Assembly (NCBI GenBank): GCA_937864815.1
Contig: CALMJY010000330.1
Coordinates: 1 to 59,385, forward strand
Reading direction: 5' to 3'
Length of the DNA: 59,385 bases
From: an uncultured Bacteroidota bacterium
GTDB taxonomy: Bacteria > Bacteroidota > Bacteroidia > Bacteroidales > VadinHA17
Shown here: positions 29,961 through 39,046 of the stretch, piece after piece
How positions within the stretch are numbered: the stretch's first letter is position 1
How the letters are laid out: each line of letters starts with the position of its first letter
Position numbers and translations under genes: made by a program
The notes under the pieces: generated by a model
The model's input: the letters and a program-made list of their open reading frames with translations, nothing else
Told to the model about the DNA's origin: nothing
Database searches by the model: none

Positions 29961-30706
29961 GATGTAAGGAGGAGTTGAGTCAGAATAACATTAAAGAGCA
30001 GTATGAGCACACTACTGTAAACAACTGCCTTGGTGCTTGACCTTCCTACTTCAAGAGATCCGCCTGAGACATAATATCCCTGGAAGGATGAAACACTCGT
30101 TATAATAAATGCAAAGAATAAAGTTTTAATAAGTGAATAGGTTATGTAATATGGAATGAATGCATATTGAATCCCGTAAATAAAGTTCTCAGAAGTGATT
30201 ACTCCGGAAAGTGTTCCCGCCACCCATCCTCCGAAAATACCCACACAAATTGACAACATTGTAAGAACAGGATTGAAAAGAAGGGTTGCTATAATTTTTG
30301 GAAGAACAAGGTATGATGCTGAGTTAATTCCCATAATCTCAAGAGCATCAATTTGTTCAGTAACTCTCATGGTTCCGATTTCAGATGCGATATTTGATCC
30401 CATTTTGCCGGCGAGTATCAGTGCTGCCACAGTAGATGAGAATTCAAGTATTATCGAATCGCGGCAACCTAAGCCAATCAGGTATTTGGGATAAATAGGA
30501 TTCTCAGTGTTGTATGCCGTCTGAAGGGTTATTACCGCTCCCATGAAAAAGGAAATGATAGAGATGATCCCAATTGAAGTCAGACCCAGGGAAACAAACT
30601 CATGCATAGTCTGTTTATAATAGACCGAAGCTTTTTCTGGCTTTGAGAATACCTTTTTCAGAAAAAGTACATAGAGGCCAACCTGATTCAGTAAAAAGCG
30701 TATCAT
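29957..30706 (-). CDS. mlaE: MlaE-type permease
   Basis: 249 residues, five to six membrane helices. IGIISIISFFMGAVITLQTAYN and the MGSNIASEIGTMRVTEQIDALEIMGINS signature are diagnostic of the MlaE permease family. It is the first gene of the mlaE-mlaF pair, with a TAATTTTG box upstream, divergent from manC. Confidence 0.92.
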   Translation of the reverse strand: MIRFLLNQVGLYVLFLKKVFSKPEKASVYYKQTMHEFVSLGLTSIGIISIISFFMGAVITLQTAYNTENPIYPKYLIGLGCRDSIILEFSSTVAALILAGKMGSNIASEIGTMRVTEQIDALEIMGINSASYLVLPKIIATLLFNPVLTMLSICVGIFGGWVAGTLSGVITSENFIYGIQYAFIPYYITYSLIKTLFFAFIITSVSSFQGYYVSGGSLEVGRSSTKAVVYSSVLILLFNVILTQLLLTS

Positions 30707-30724
30707 TCACGTTTTATTGAATTT

Positions 30725-30732
30725 CAAAATTA
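30725..30732 (-). promoter_or_regulatory. -7 box of mlaEF
   Basis: TAATTTTG on the minus strand, 18 bases before the mlaE ATG. It is an exact TAnnTTTG match; the -33 element is unclear. Confidence 0.45.
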
Positions 30733-30794
30733 CTAATAATTGTCAGATTTACCCTCTGCTGATTTTTGAAATCTGCCGGCATCATTATTAATTA

Positions 30795-30802
30795 TATATT
30801 TG
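30795..30802 (+). promoter_or_regulatory. -7 box of manC
   Basis: TATATTTG, 26 bases before the ATG at 30829. Its position makes an upstream start at 30766 impossible for this transcript and supports ATG 30829. Confidence 0.5.
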
Positions 30803-30828
30803 CACATTACTCAGGAAGAAGATTTCTT

Positions 30829-31914
30829 ATGGACAACAGATATGTTATAATCATGGCGGGTGGTGTTGGAAGCCGTTTCTGGCCATTAAGCCGTCAGAAT
30901 AAACCAAAACAGTTCCTCGATATCCTGGGGACAGGGGAAACTCTTATCCAGCAGACCTTCAGACGATTTAAAGACCTGTGTCCGGAGGAGAATATCTATA
31001 TTGTAACAGGGGAAGAGCAGAGAAATCTTGTAATTGAACAATTAAAGATTGATCCTGCCAGGGTTCTCGGTGAGCCGTTCCGCCGGAATACTGCACCCTG
31101 TCTTGCCTATGGAACATTCAGAATACTGAAGGAAAATCCTGATGCTGTAATTGCAGTTACTCCTGCTGATCACCTGATAGTAAAGGAGGATAAGTTTCGC
31201 GAAGAGATTGCCAGATGTTTTGAATTTGCAAAGAATCATACTGCACTTGTAACTTTGGGTATAAAGCCTGACCGGCCTGAAACAGGTTACGGATATATTC
31301 AGGCCGACAGAAAAAAGGCTGTAAAAGGATATGACAGGCTCCTCAAAGTGAAGACTTTCACTGAAAAGCCTGATCTGGAACTTGCCAAGGTCTTTCTTGA
31401 GAGCGGAGACTTCTTCTGGAATTCGGGAATATTTATCTGGCACGCAAATACCATTCTTTCAGCTTTCGAAAAATATATGCCTGAAACCTACTCTGTTTTT
31501 GATGAAGGAAGGGATCTTTTCGGCACAAAGCAGGAGAAGGGATTCATTGCAAAAGCTTACGCAGTATGCAGGAGTATATCGATTGACTATGGTATAATGG
31601 AAAAGGCAGACAATGTATATGTTATGTGTACAGACATTGGATGGTCCGACCTGGGAACCTGGGGTTCATTATATGAACATACTGAGCATGATAAAAAGGG
31701 TAATGCACTGGTAAAAGGTCAGGTGTTTTCATACGACAGTAAGGGGAATATTTTTAATATCAAACCTGGCAAGGTAGCAATGGTACAGGGTATGAAAGAT
31801 TATATTGTAGTTGATTCGGACGATGTTCTGCTCATTGTAAAAAAAGAGGAGGAGCAGAATATTAAGAAATATCTTGAAGATGTGAAGAAGGAAACGAAGG
31901 AAAAGTATTTATAA
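30829..31914 (+). CDS. manC: mannose-1-phosphate guanylyltransferase
   Basis: 361 residues from ATG 30829. The nucleotidyltransferase motif MAGGVGSRFWPLSR with KPKQFLDI is at residues 9-30, and the FTEKP and FFWNSGIFIW motifs follow. It makes GDP-mannose from Man-1-P and GTP. It lacks the C-terminal isomerase domain of bifunctional AlgA/ManC proteins. The longer frame from 30766 starts upstream of the promoter box. It is a single-gene unit ended by a strong hairpin; GDP-mannose can feed the surface polysaccharides that the 50-56 kb sugar operon also serves. Confidence 0.93.
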   Translation: MDNRYVIIMAGGVGSRFWPLSRQNKPKQFLDILGTGETLIQQTFRRFKDLCPEENIYIVTGEEQRNLVIEQLKIDPARVLGEPFRRNTAPCLAYGTFRILKENPDAVIAVTPADHLIVKEDKFREEIARCFEFAKNHTALVTLGIKPDRPETGYGYIQADRKKAVKGYDRLLKVKTFTEKPDLELAKVFLESGDFFWNSGIFIWHANTILSAFEKYMPETYSVFDEGRDLFGTKQEKGFIAKAYAVCRSISIDYGIMEKADNVYVMCTDIGWSDLGTWGSLYEHTEHDKKGNALVKGQVFSYDSKGNIFNIKPGKVAMVQGMKDYIVVDSDDVLLIVKKEEEQNIKKYLEDVKKETKEKYL

Positions 31915-31944
31915 AAAAAAGAGGCCTTATGAGCCTCTTTTTTT
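31912..31944. terminator. bidirectional rho-independent terminator manC / gldN
   Basis: An A run, then GAGGC (31921-31925), a 7-base loop, GCCTC (31933-31937) and a run of T. The arms extend through the A and T tracts. The A run on one side and T run on the other make it usable from both convergent genes. Confidence 0.85.
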
Positions 31945-31955
31945 ATTTGATATTT

Positions 31956-32780
31956 TTAAAATTCCCAGAGGTCATGTTCGAAATTGAAAAGGTCGGTTTT
32001 GATCCTTTCGGCTTCAAACAAGGTATATTTGCCTGTCTGGTAATCCTGTATAAATCTGTCATTATAAACGTTTGATTCTGCTATGATAACGCTGCCAAAA
32101 CGACGCTGCATGAACAAGTCATCGTAAGATATTCTCTGTGCGTCATTGTTTGGTACGAATACTTCATTTTTTGCCAGAACATCCCTGATTTCATTATATT
32201 TTACCCAGAAAAGCGGATTTTTTGCTATTCTACCAAGCTGTTCGTCAAACGCCATAAAGATCGGCTGAATTGCAATAATCCTTACTTCAAGCTTACTTAG
32301 CTTCTTATCAAAATACCATTCCTCGTAAAGCACAAGCTGTTTTACTTCCTGTGGCTTTGCATCCTGTTTAATAACAGTATCCCTTGTAGCTCCCTGTGCA
32401 TTAATTGTTATTGATTCTGTTCTTTCAACAGCACCAAGTTTTGTCTCAATGTCAGCATATGTGGTATTTACCTCTGTATTAAGCGGATCATATGCTGAAA
32501 TCCTACCGGCCTTAATCTCATCCAGAATAACATTAATGAAACTCTGTCTTCCATCATAAGTTTTGCTTGTTGGATAATATAGTGACTGATTGATCTTTTC
32601 GCGAAGATCAATCATTCGGTATATTCTTTTTGACCATATTACATCGCCTTCCCTGAGATAGGGGTAGTCGATTTTTTTTGCCTCGGGTATTGATTTCTGA
32701 TATATATCACCGAATCCCTGGGCAGAAAGCAAGCCCGAAACGGAGACAATGATTAATCCTAATAGAAATTTCTTTATCAT
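31956..32780 (-). CDS. gldN: type IX secretion protein GldN/PorN
   Basis: 274 residues with a signal peptide ([17 protein letters not shown]). The core matches GldN/Por[37 protein letters not shown] and [18 protein letters not shown]. It is a periplasmic partner of GldK in the ring complex of the type IX secretion system. It is somewhat shorter than PorN of Porphyromonas. It is the last gene of porP-gldK-gldL-gldM-gldN, 21 bases after gldM. Confidence 0.94.
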   Translation of the reverse strand: MIKKFLLGLIIVSVSGLLSAQGFGDIYQKSIPEAKKIDYPYLREGDVIWSKRIYRMIDLREKINQSLYYPTSKTYDGRQSFINVILDEIKAGRISAYDPLNTEVNTTYADIETKLGAVERTESITINAQGATRDTVIKQDAKPQEVKQLVLYEEWYFDKKLSKLEVRIIAIQPIFMAFDEQLGRIAKNPLFWVKYNEIRDVLAKNEVFVPNNDAQRISYDDLFMQRRFGSVIIAESNVYNDRFIQDYQTGKYTLFEAERIKTDLFNFEHDLWEF

Positions 32781-32801
32781 GATCGGATATTTGTAAATAC
32801 G

Positions 32802-34397
32802 CTAATCTATTTTCAAAATTACAGGTGACAATTCTTTTGTTTTACCATCAGGTCCAAGAGCTTTGATGTCTTTAATTATTAAGTTCTTACCTCTTGTAAG
32901 CCTTCCAATCAGTTCTTTCTGTTTTGGTGTAAGGTTACTGGTGGTACTTGACTCTTCATAGTCGTTTCCTCTTTCAGAGTAAAGAACCGAGAACCCTGTT
33001 ACCTGGTATTGCAGGTCAAAATCAAAGTCAGGAAGTATGGCAAATACACCTTGTTGTGCAGCTGCAGTTGCTCTTGGCACTGATCCTGTGCTCTTCTGGG
33101 CAAAAATTGCTATTGGTGGCGGAATTGGTTTAACCCTGAATTCGTATGGAGCAAACTGCAAAGGCTTTCCGCTTATATCAGCACTTACTATAACCTGAAC
33201 ATTCTGTCCCACAGCTGTTGGTCTTACAGCCCAGCTGCCCTTGAAAGGTTCTCCTTTTGAGTTCTTGACTTTTTCAGTGGTAATAGACCCGTTTACAACC
33301 CGTACCTTGATTTTATCAGGGCTGACACCGGGGACTGAAACATCAATAGGGTTTGCAATACCTGCATACATAACGTTCATAGCAGTCGGAGATACAATTA
33401 CATTAGACTCTCCAACAATATATGTAGCATCAAACGGATAGTTTACAACTGTTCCGTCTGGTGCCTTCATTGCAATTATACCTCCCCATTTTTTTTGTCC
33501 AACTGATGAAGCTCTTACTTTATAAATGCCTCTTCCATAATCGTCAAGCTGCAGTTTGGTATCACCAACGGTAATATCAGGAGCCTGTGTTGTGTCTGTT
33601 GCTGATATAAATACAGCAGCCTCATACTCGCCTCCCATCATAACATAGTTTGATACAGGCATTACCATAGGTGTTAACTTGGTAAATTTGAACGATGCTG
33701 CATCGATTTGTGAATAGAGATAATTCAAAACTTCGGTTTCAGCATTCCTTACAGTTAACTGGAATTCTGACAGGATACAAATTACAGCCACAAGCGGTAA
33801 TGTCTGGAAATGAAGTGTTTCCCATGGTTCTTTTTCCCCGTCTTTATTTTTCCCATCCTCTGTATTCAGACTTGTCTTAAGAGCATTTTCGGTAGTAGGA
33901 TTTTTACCCTCAAGTGTTGTGATAAGAAAGTCACGGTATTCTGCAAGAAGAGCCTTAAGTGCATATGCTTTTCCGTTATAATTAGCTCCTATGAGAATTT
34001 CTGATGGTACGTCAGTATTATCAATACTTTTAACTTCTTCAATTATTACCTCATTTCCCTTGACTGCCAAGTTTTCAGGTCCCTCTGCTGTATTTATTAT
34101 TTCAATCTTAAGTCCCTGAATATAATTGAATGCTTCATCAGCTCGTTCTTTAACCTGGAGGGCAGTAGATTTATATTTACCGGCTTTAGCAGGATTCTCA
34201 GCGGCAGCTCTGTCGAATTCTTTATAAATCATGTCATTTTTAATGGCATAATTTTTAATTGTCCGAGTGAGACCCTCATCAACTTTTTTAAATGCTTCAA
34301 CGGCTTCCTTCGATACGTTAAGTGCAAGCATGGCGGTAAGCACCAGGTACATCATACCGATCATCTTTTGCCGTGGAGATAGCTTCTCGTGACCCAT
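32802..34397 (-). CDS. gldM: type IX secretion motor protein GldM/PorM
   Basis: 531 residues, near the usual 515. SPRQKMIGMMYLVLTAMLALNVSKE forms the single inner membrane helix, followed by a helical part and then periplasmic beta domains. It joins the GldL motor in the inner membrane to the GldK/GldN ring and transmits proton-motive energy. It lies 34 bases after gldL. Confidence 0.97.
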   Translation of the reverse strand: MGHEKLSPRQKMIGMMYLVLTAMLALNVSKEAVEAFKKVDEGLTRTIKNYAIKNDMIYKEFDRAAAENPAKAGKYKSTALQVKERADEAFNYIQGLKIEIINTAEGPENLAVKGNEVIIEEVKSIDNTDVPSEILIGANYNGKAYALKALLAEYRDFLITTLEGKNPTTENALKTSLNTEDGKNKDGEKEPWETLHFQTLPLVAVICILSEFQLTVRNAETEVLNYLYSQIDAASFKFTKLTPMVMPVSNYVMMGGEYEAAVFISATDTTQAPDITVGDTKLQLDDYGRGIYKVRASSVGQKKWGGIIAMKAPDGTVVNYPFDATYIVGESNVIVSPTAMNVMYAGIANPIDVSVPGVSPDKIKVRVVNGSITTEKVKNSKGEPFKGSWAVRPTAVGQNVQVIVSADISGKPLQFAPYEFRVKPIPPPIAIFAQKSTGSVPRATAAAQQGVFAILPDFDFDLQYQVTGFSVLYSERGNDYEESSTTSNLTPKQKELIGRLTRGKNLIIKDIKALGPDGKTKELSPVILKID

Positions 34398-34431
34398 TTT
34401 CTTGGAAGTTTAATTAGTTAAAAAAGCCATG

Positions 34432-35325
34432 TTATTTAACATTCATAGCGGCAAGCATATTTCCATAGACATTATTCAATGCCGACAGGTTGTCGTTGAG
34501 TTTTGTTATCTGTTCACGGTATTTTTTTGTATCGCCTGCTGAATCGGTAAGATCTTTCATCAGACCCTGGATTCCTTTATAAAGTGTATCTGATTCTTTC
34601 AGATGTTCATCAGCTCCTTTTTTCTGGAGTTCATATACTGCGTTGAGGGCTGAAAGATTTTTATTAAGGACTTCAAGCTGCTGCTGGTATGATTTTCCAC
34701 CTACTTCAATCACTGAAAGGGAGTCAGCCATATTTTTGTATGTTGATCCTGTTTCATTAATGACTTTTGTTGTAGCCTGATATGACTCAGCAAGTTTTGA
34801 TAGTGAATCATTAGCGGTATTGATGGTACCCATATATTTAGTTGATGCAGCAGTGACATCTCCCATTGCATTCATGTTGGCTGTTGTTTCGCTGAGTTTT
34901 TTCATCCCGACGCCCAGTTTCTGAAAGAGGTCCGGTGATATCTCTGCTTTTTCCAGCATTTCATCGAATTTTGCCAGAGCAACAGCACCTGCTCCGCCAC
35001 CATAACCACCTCCGCCTCCGGCAGATACAGCTCCATGATGCTTATCTCCATGAGCAGCTTTAACTTCGCCGGTTTCATCTTCAGGAATTCCTGCGAGTTC
35101 CGGATAGACAAGGGACCAGTCAATTTCTTCATGAAGAGGCTCAAAGGCTGAGAAGAAAAAGATAACTGCCTCAGTTAGAAGACCGATTGTAAGCATGGTT
35201 CCTGCAAGTGGCCAGTGCTGTATTTTAAACAATGCACCAACGATAACGACGGAAGCTCCCAAACCGTATAGTTTTGCGATGAAATTTTTCCATCCGCTGC
35301 TTTGTACTAATTCTGCTAGGCTCAT
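34432..35325 (-). CDS. gldL: type IX secretion motor protein GldL/PorL
   Basis: 297 residues. Two N-terminal membrane helices (LYGLGASVVIVGALFKIQHWP and GTMLTIGLLTEAVIFFFSAFEP) carry the conserved Lys/His and the helix-2 Glu thought to take part in proton flow. A glycine-rich linker (about 100-112) leads to a long C-terminal coiled-coil region, so the length is like PorL and clearly longer than the roughly 215 residues of flavobacterial GldL. It forms the motor with GldM. Confidence 0.95.
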   Translation of the reverse strand: MSLAELVQSSGWKNFIAKLYGLGASVVIVGALFKIQHWPLAGTMLTIGLLTEAVIFFFSAFEPLHEEIDWSLVYPELAGIPEDETGEVKAAHGDKHHGAVSAGGGGGYGGGAGAVALAKFDEMLEKAEISPDLFQKLGVGMKKLSETTANMNAMGDVTAASTKYMGTINTANDSLSKLAESYQATTKVINETGSTYKNMADSLSVIEVGGKSYQQQLEVLNKNLSALNAVYELQKKGADEHLKESDTLYKGIQGLMKDLTDSAGDTKKYREQITKLNDNLSALNNVYGNMLAAMNVK

Positions 35326-35356
35326 ATAGCTGATGATTTTAGGGTTATTTCAAATA

Positions 35357-36703
35357 TTAATTTACTCCGATATAAGATCTTACGTTACGGAATCCAACAT
35401 ATGGTTTGGTTGTATCCTGATATTCATAATCTCTTGAACTGGTCTGAAGGAAATATGCAATATCCTTCCATGAGCCGCCACGGATAACCTTCCTTTTCAT
35501 AACAGGAGGATCCTGCGGTTTTGCATTATATTCATAGTTAGGCTGAAGATCGTGCTGGAAGATATATGCTGACGGATGATAAGCACAGCATGTCCATTCA
35601 GCAATATTTCCTGCCATATCATAAAGTCCATATTCATTTGGTTCATATGAACCTACCTTACCTGCATAAACATTTCCGTCATCAACATAATTTCCTCTTA
35701 GTGGTTTGAAGTTTGCAAGGAAACAGCCTTTGTAGTTACGGGTGTATGGTCCTCCCCAGGGGTACATTGAGAGGTCAAGTCCGCCTCTGGCTGCATATTC
35801 CCATTCTGTCTCAAGAGGAAGCCTGTAGTTATGGACATCAGGAATACCGCTCTTCCTCAATGCATTGTTCATGTAATCTGTTCTCCAGATACTGAATGCA
35901 GTTGCCTGAACCCATGTTACACCTACAACCGGATAGTCATCATATGATGGATGCCAGAAATAAAGTGAGGCCTGAGGATCATTGAATGAATAGGTAAAAT
36001 CCCTGATCCAGCAGAGTGTATCAGGATATACGTTTATGTAATTATGCTTTATGAATGATGAGCGGTCTTTGATTTCGCTGGTAGTTCCGTCAAGATTTGT
36101 AATCTGACCCTGGTATTTTCCTGTGGTCTTCTCAAAGTTGTCATATACATACCTGGATTTTGCAGCTGACTGGTAATCAACCCAGAAGTAGGAATAAATG
36201 AGTTTTCTTACATCCACTTCTTTTTTCCCGTTGAATCTCTCTTCAGGCGGGTAATACATCTCTTCAAGAGTAGCTTTTGTTGTCTCTTCTTCAGGATCTA
36301 TCTTCTCTTCCCAGTTGATAATATTTGGTTCAATAACATTACCTTCCTCATCAACCATAAAATATTCCCTGTCGGCAATACCGGCATTTCCAAGCTTGGT
36401 ACGAAGAATTGAATCGCGCACCCAGTATACAAACTGACGATATTTATTATTTGTAATTTCGGTCTGATCCATCCAGAATGCATCAACTGTAACTGACTTT
36501 GAAAGACTGTTCATTGCGAAAACAGCATCCTGATCGCTGGGTCCCATAATAAAATTACCGGCAGGAATAAATGCCATTTCCAGTGGTTCAGGCTCAAAGA
36601 ATTTTTTCCGCCCTTGCACACCTGTTAGTTCTCCGGTACCCGACGACCCGCAACCAGATAACAGAATTATTACGATCAGAGCAGATAGAGTCACCTTTTT
36701 CAT
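35357..36703 (-). CDS. gldK: type IX secretion lipoprotein GldK/PorK
   Basis: 448 residues from ATG 36703; an upstream TTG 24 bases earlier is less likely. The signal peptide ends at lipobox LLSGC (Cys18). The rest is a formylglycine-generating-enzyme (FGE-sulfatase) fold: MAFIPAGNFIMGPSDQD near 44, VGVTWVQATAFSIWRTDYMN, RLPLETEWEYAARGG and the C-terminal RGGSWKD and VGFRNVRS. In GldK this fold is structural: it forms the outer-membrane-linked ring with GldN. Confidence 0.96.
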   Translation of the reverse strand: MKKVTLSALIVIILLSGCGSSGTGELTGVQGRKKFFEPEPLEMAFIPAGNFIMGPSDQDAVFAMNSLSKSVTVDAFWMDQTEITNNKYRQFVYWVRDSILRTKLGNAGIADREYFMVDEEGNVIEPNIINWEEKIDPEEETTKATLEEMYYPPEERFNGKKEVDVRKLIYSYFWVDYQSAAKSRYVYDNFEKTTGKYQGQITNLDGTTSEIKDRSSFIKHNYINVYPDTLCWIRDFTYSFNDPQASLYFWHPSYDDYPVVGVTWVQATAFSIWRTDYMNNALRKSGIPDVHNYRLPLETEWEYAARGGLDLSMYPWGGPYTRNYKGCFLANFKPLRGNYVDDGNVYAGKVGSYEPNEYGLYDMAGNIAEWTCCAYHPSAYIFQHDLQPNYEYNAKPQDPPVMKRKVIRGGSWKDIAYFLQTSSRDYEYQDTTKPYVGFRNVRSYIGVN

Positions 36704-36749
36704 ATACGAATATATTTTATAATGCAAGTAAGTTATTTTTTTTTAATAA

Positions 36750-37694
36750 TCATAAAAATCTGATACTTTTATATTTCATCGGGCTTTTGCCCAGGTTCAG
36801 ATCAAAACAATAATTGACCATAAATTCATGTGTTCCACTGTTGCTTTTTGTCATATCGGAAACCGTGAAATCATAAGCATATCCGAGCCTCAGACCGTTA
36901 TAAAGTTCCAGTCCTATCATCCCTATCAGGGCATCCCCGGCTCTGTAGGAAACGCCTCCCCACAATTTTTTATTGTAACGCAGCAATGAGTTTATTGTTA
37001 ATTGAATGATCTTGCCATCACTGAATGCGAATACTGAGGGGATCAGCTCAAAAGACGGATTTCTGAGCTGCAGTGTATATCCCGATGTCAGGTAGTAGTG
37101 CCTGCTGACATAAGGCATACCCTTGGTAAATTTAATTTTAGGCTGGTTGATATGTGTAACCGAAAGAGCAGCATAATACCTATCGGCATTGTAATATAAT
37201 CCAAGACCGGCATCGAATGCCACAAAACTCTCTTTGTTTTCAGGTATTAAAGGGTCGCCGGAAGCGGGTGTATGAATATCGCCGGAGGGAATTTCCCATG
37301 TTGGTTCAAGCTTTTTGTTAAGCATGCCGAGACTAATACCTATTCCAAGTTTTCCGGTTCCTAAATTGAGATGATATGAATAGGACCCGGAAAGATTTAT
37401 ATCCTTATCAAAACCAATATTATCACTTTCAATCAGCAATCCGGCACCATTATTTCCCTTGAAGAATGGCAACGGAGTATTTATGTTAAATATTGTTGTG
37501 GTTGGTGCTCCTTCAAAACCCACCCATTGCTGACGGTTAAGAGCAGTAGCACAAATCATTCCCGATATTCCTGCAACACCTGGATTATATGTCAGAGTAT
37601 TAAACATATAATGACTTGAAAGCGGATCCTGTTGAGAGAATCCGGCATTCATTGTAATGATCAAAAAAAGAATTATTCCTGATATTTTTTTCAT
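36750..37694 (-). CDS. porP: PorP/SprF-type outer membrane protein
   Basis: 314 residues with a signal peptide (IILFLIITMNAGFSQQD) and the family start DPLSSHYMFNTLTYNPGVAG. Strand pairs run to FMVNYCFDLNLGK near the end. In type IX systems PorP/SprF is a small outer membrane barrel linked to PorK. Its position directly before gldK is the conserved order. The 172-base upstream gap (37695-37866) has no exact TAnnTTTG box and no gene. Confidence 0.93.
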   Translation of the reverse strand: MKKISGIILFLIITMNAGFSQQDPLSSHYMFNTLTYNPGVAGISGMICATALNRQQWVGFEGAPTTTIFNINTPLPFFKGNNGAGLLIESDNIGFDKDINLSGSYSYHLNLGTGKLGIGISLGMLNKKLEPTWEIPSGDIHTPASGDPLIPENKESFVAFDAGLGLYYNADRYYAALSVTHINQPKIKFTKGMPYVSRHYYLTSGYTLQLRNPSFELIPSVFAFSDGKIIQLTINSLLRYNKKLWGGVSYRAGDALIGMIGLELYNGLRLGYAYDFTVSDMTKSNSGTHEFMVNYCFDLNLGKSPMKYKSIRFL

Positions 37695-37866
37695 TACATT
37701 TTCTGAGCTTGCACTTCACATTGGTTGAACCAGTAAAATAAATAAAAATCCTGTTCGTAAACAAATTTCACTAAAATTATTTGATCAACTGATAATCCGT
37801 AGTGACGAGGGATTCTGATCAGTATTATGAACAGAAAAAAGAGTAAATTATTGTGCGGGTTAATAT

Positions 37867-39036
37867 TCAGGTTTTTAAACGCTCAACAGCCCTCACCCAC
37901 CTGTCGGGAACTTCATTACGGTTAGCCCTCAGATAATCATCATGGGAGCATGCAATGTAAGTATTCTGATCCTTTTCCATAGTTATCTCCATCCACCATC
38001 TGTCAGTGAGATTACTCTTTACAAAGATCAGGTCATCTTCCAGGTCGGTTACCCTTACATGATATTTAGTAAATCTTCCTGCATTGCCCAGGCCGATAAC
38101 CGGAGTCTCATACTGTTTCTGGGAGAATCCTTCAAGAAAAAACCAGATTATCTGTGCAGCAAGGCCAGCCGTCTGATTACGTATATCCAGGTCGGGGCTG
38201 ACCTCAAAAAGTCCGAATATTTTTAGTTTGTCGGATATTCCGGAGTATCTTGAAAGAAGGCATATCTCCTCACCATAAAATCCGTTAGGAGACGGACTTA
38301 TGGTACCAGGAGCATCCGATTGCCTGACAGCCGATATATCAAAGATTGCAATATCCGAATCCCTAAGAAGAGGTTCAGTCAGGTATATTGCCTGCCTTAC
38401 ATCACCTATCCTGATAAGCTCTGATCGCCTCTTCAGGAAACGGTTTAATACCTGCTGATCGTTCAGGTAAGTCTGATAACCTATATTAATATAGTGGCTG
38501 AAATTACTTTTGTGATTATTAATAATTGAATTCAGATAATTAAAGGAGTCAGGTACTTTCTTTTCGTGACTGTAATCAATCCTTGAATCAACTGCAGCAA
38601 GGGTATATTTCTTTTTCTGACCCGACAGAGCCCTGTCGAGTGCAGGAATTATTGCACTGCTGCCTCCGGTTATTACCGGAAATACATTTTCGTTCAGCAG
38701 AAAAGACAGAACATCTGTAAGGCCTGCCAGGGTATCGTTAAAAGTGGTTCCCTGCTTCATGTTGCCAAGATCGATAATCTTCGTTTTCCCCGGAATCCTG
38801 GCAAGCCTGTACAATTGTGCCCTGATGGCATCAGGCCCCTTCATTGTTCCTGAATCTGGAGAATTTCTACCTTCTGGTACCCCCAGCAAAGCTATCTTGA
38901 ATTTCCCGATATCCTTTATAGGATTATTTTCTGTATGAATGGTTATTGTATGAGGAAAAACAGCCTGACCTGTCAGATGTTCAAAATCAGGTCTCTCTAT
39001 ACTTACAGGATTGAAATAATCATTAAGGTCTACCAT
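37867..39036 (-). CDS. arginase-fold protein with lost metal ligands
   Basis: 389 residues with the ureohydrolase fold: GVPEGRNSPDSGTMKGPDAIR (about 52-72), the GG-x-H position at 124-127, the D-A-H-x-D position at 150-154, and the S-x-D-x-D position near 233. Three manganese ligands are missing: GGSS has S127 for His, DSRID has R152 for His, and FDIS has S235 for the second Asp. It is therefore probably not an active arginase or formiminoglutamase. The C-terminal 90 residues are extra. It lies between topA (10 bases) and porP on the same strand, which raises the possibility of a role with type IX secretion. Confidence 0.82.
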   Translation of the reverse strand: MVDLNDYFNPVSIERPDFEHLTGQAVFPHTITIHTENNPIKDIGKFKIALLGVPEGRNSPDSGTMKGPDAIRAQLYRLARIPGKTKIIDLGNMKQGTTFNDTLAGLTDVLSFLLNENVFPVITGGSSAIIPALDRALSGQKKKYTLAAVDSRIDYSHEKKVPDSFNYLNSIINNHKSNFSHYINIGYQTYLNDQQVLNRFLKRRSELIRIGDVRQAIYLTEPLLRDSDIAIFDISAVRQSDAPGTISPSPNGFYGEEICLLSRYSGISDKLKIFGLFEVSPDLDIRNQTAGLAAQIIWFFLEGFSQKQYETPVIGLGNAGRFTKYHVRVTDLEDDLIFVKSNLTDRWWMEITMEKDQNTYIACSHDDYLRANRNEVPDRWVRAVERLKT

Positions 39037-39046
39037 AAATATAAAA

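Noticed and set aside
30766..30828. Upstream ATG extending manC by 21 residues
   Set aside because: It lies before the TATATTTG promoter box, and the nucleotidyltransferase motif begins normally after ATG 30829.
35357..36703. GldK as an active formylglycine-generating enzyme
   Set aside because: The fold is shared, but the context (porP, gldL-M-N) and the lipobox identify the type IX ring lipoprotein.
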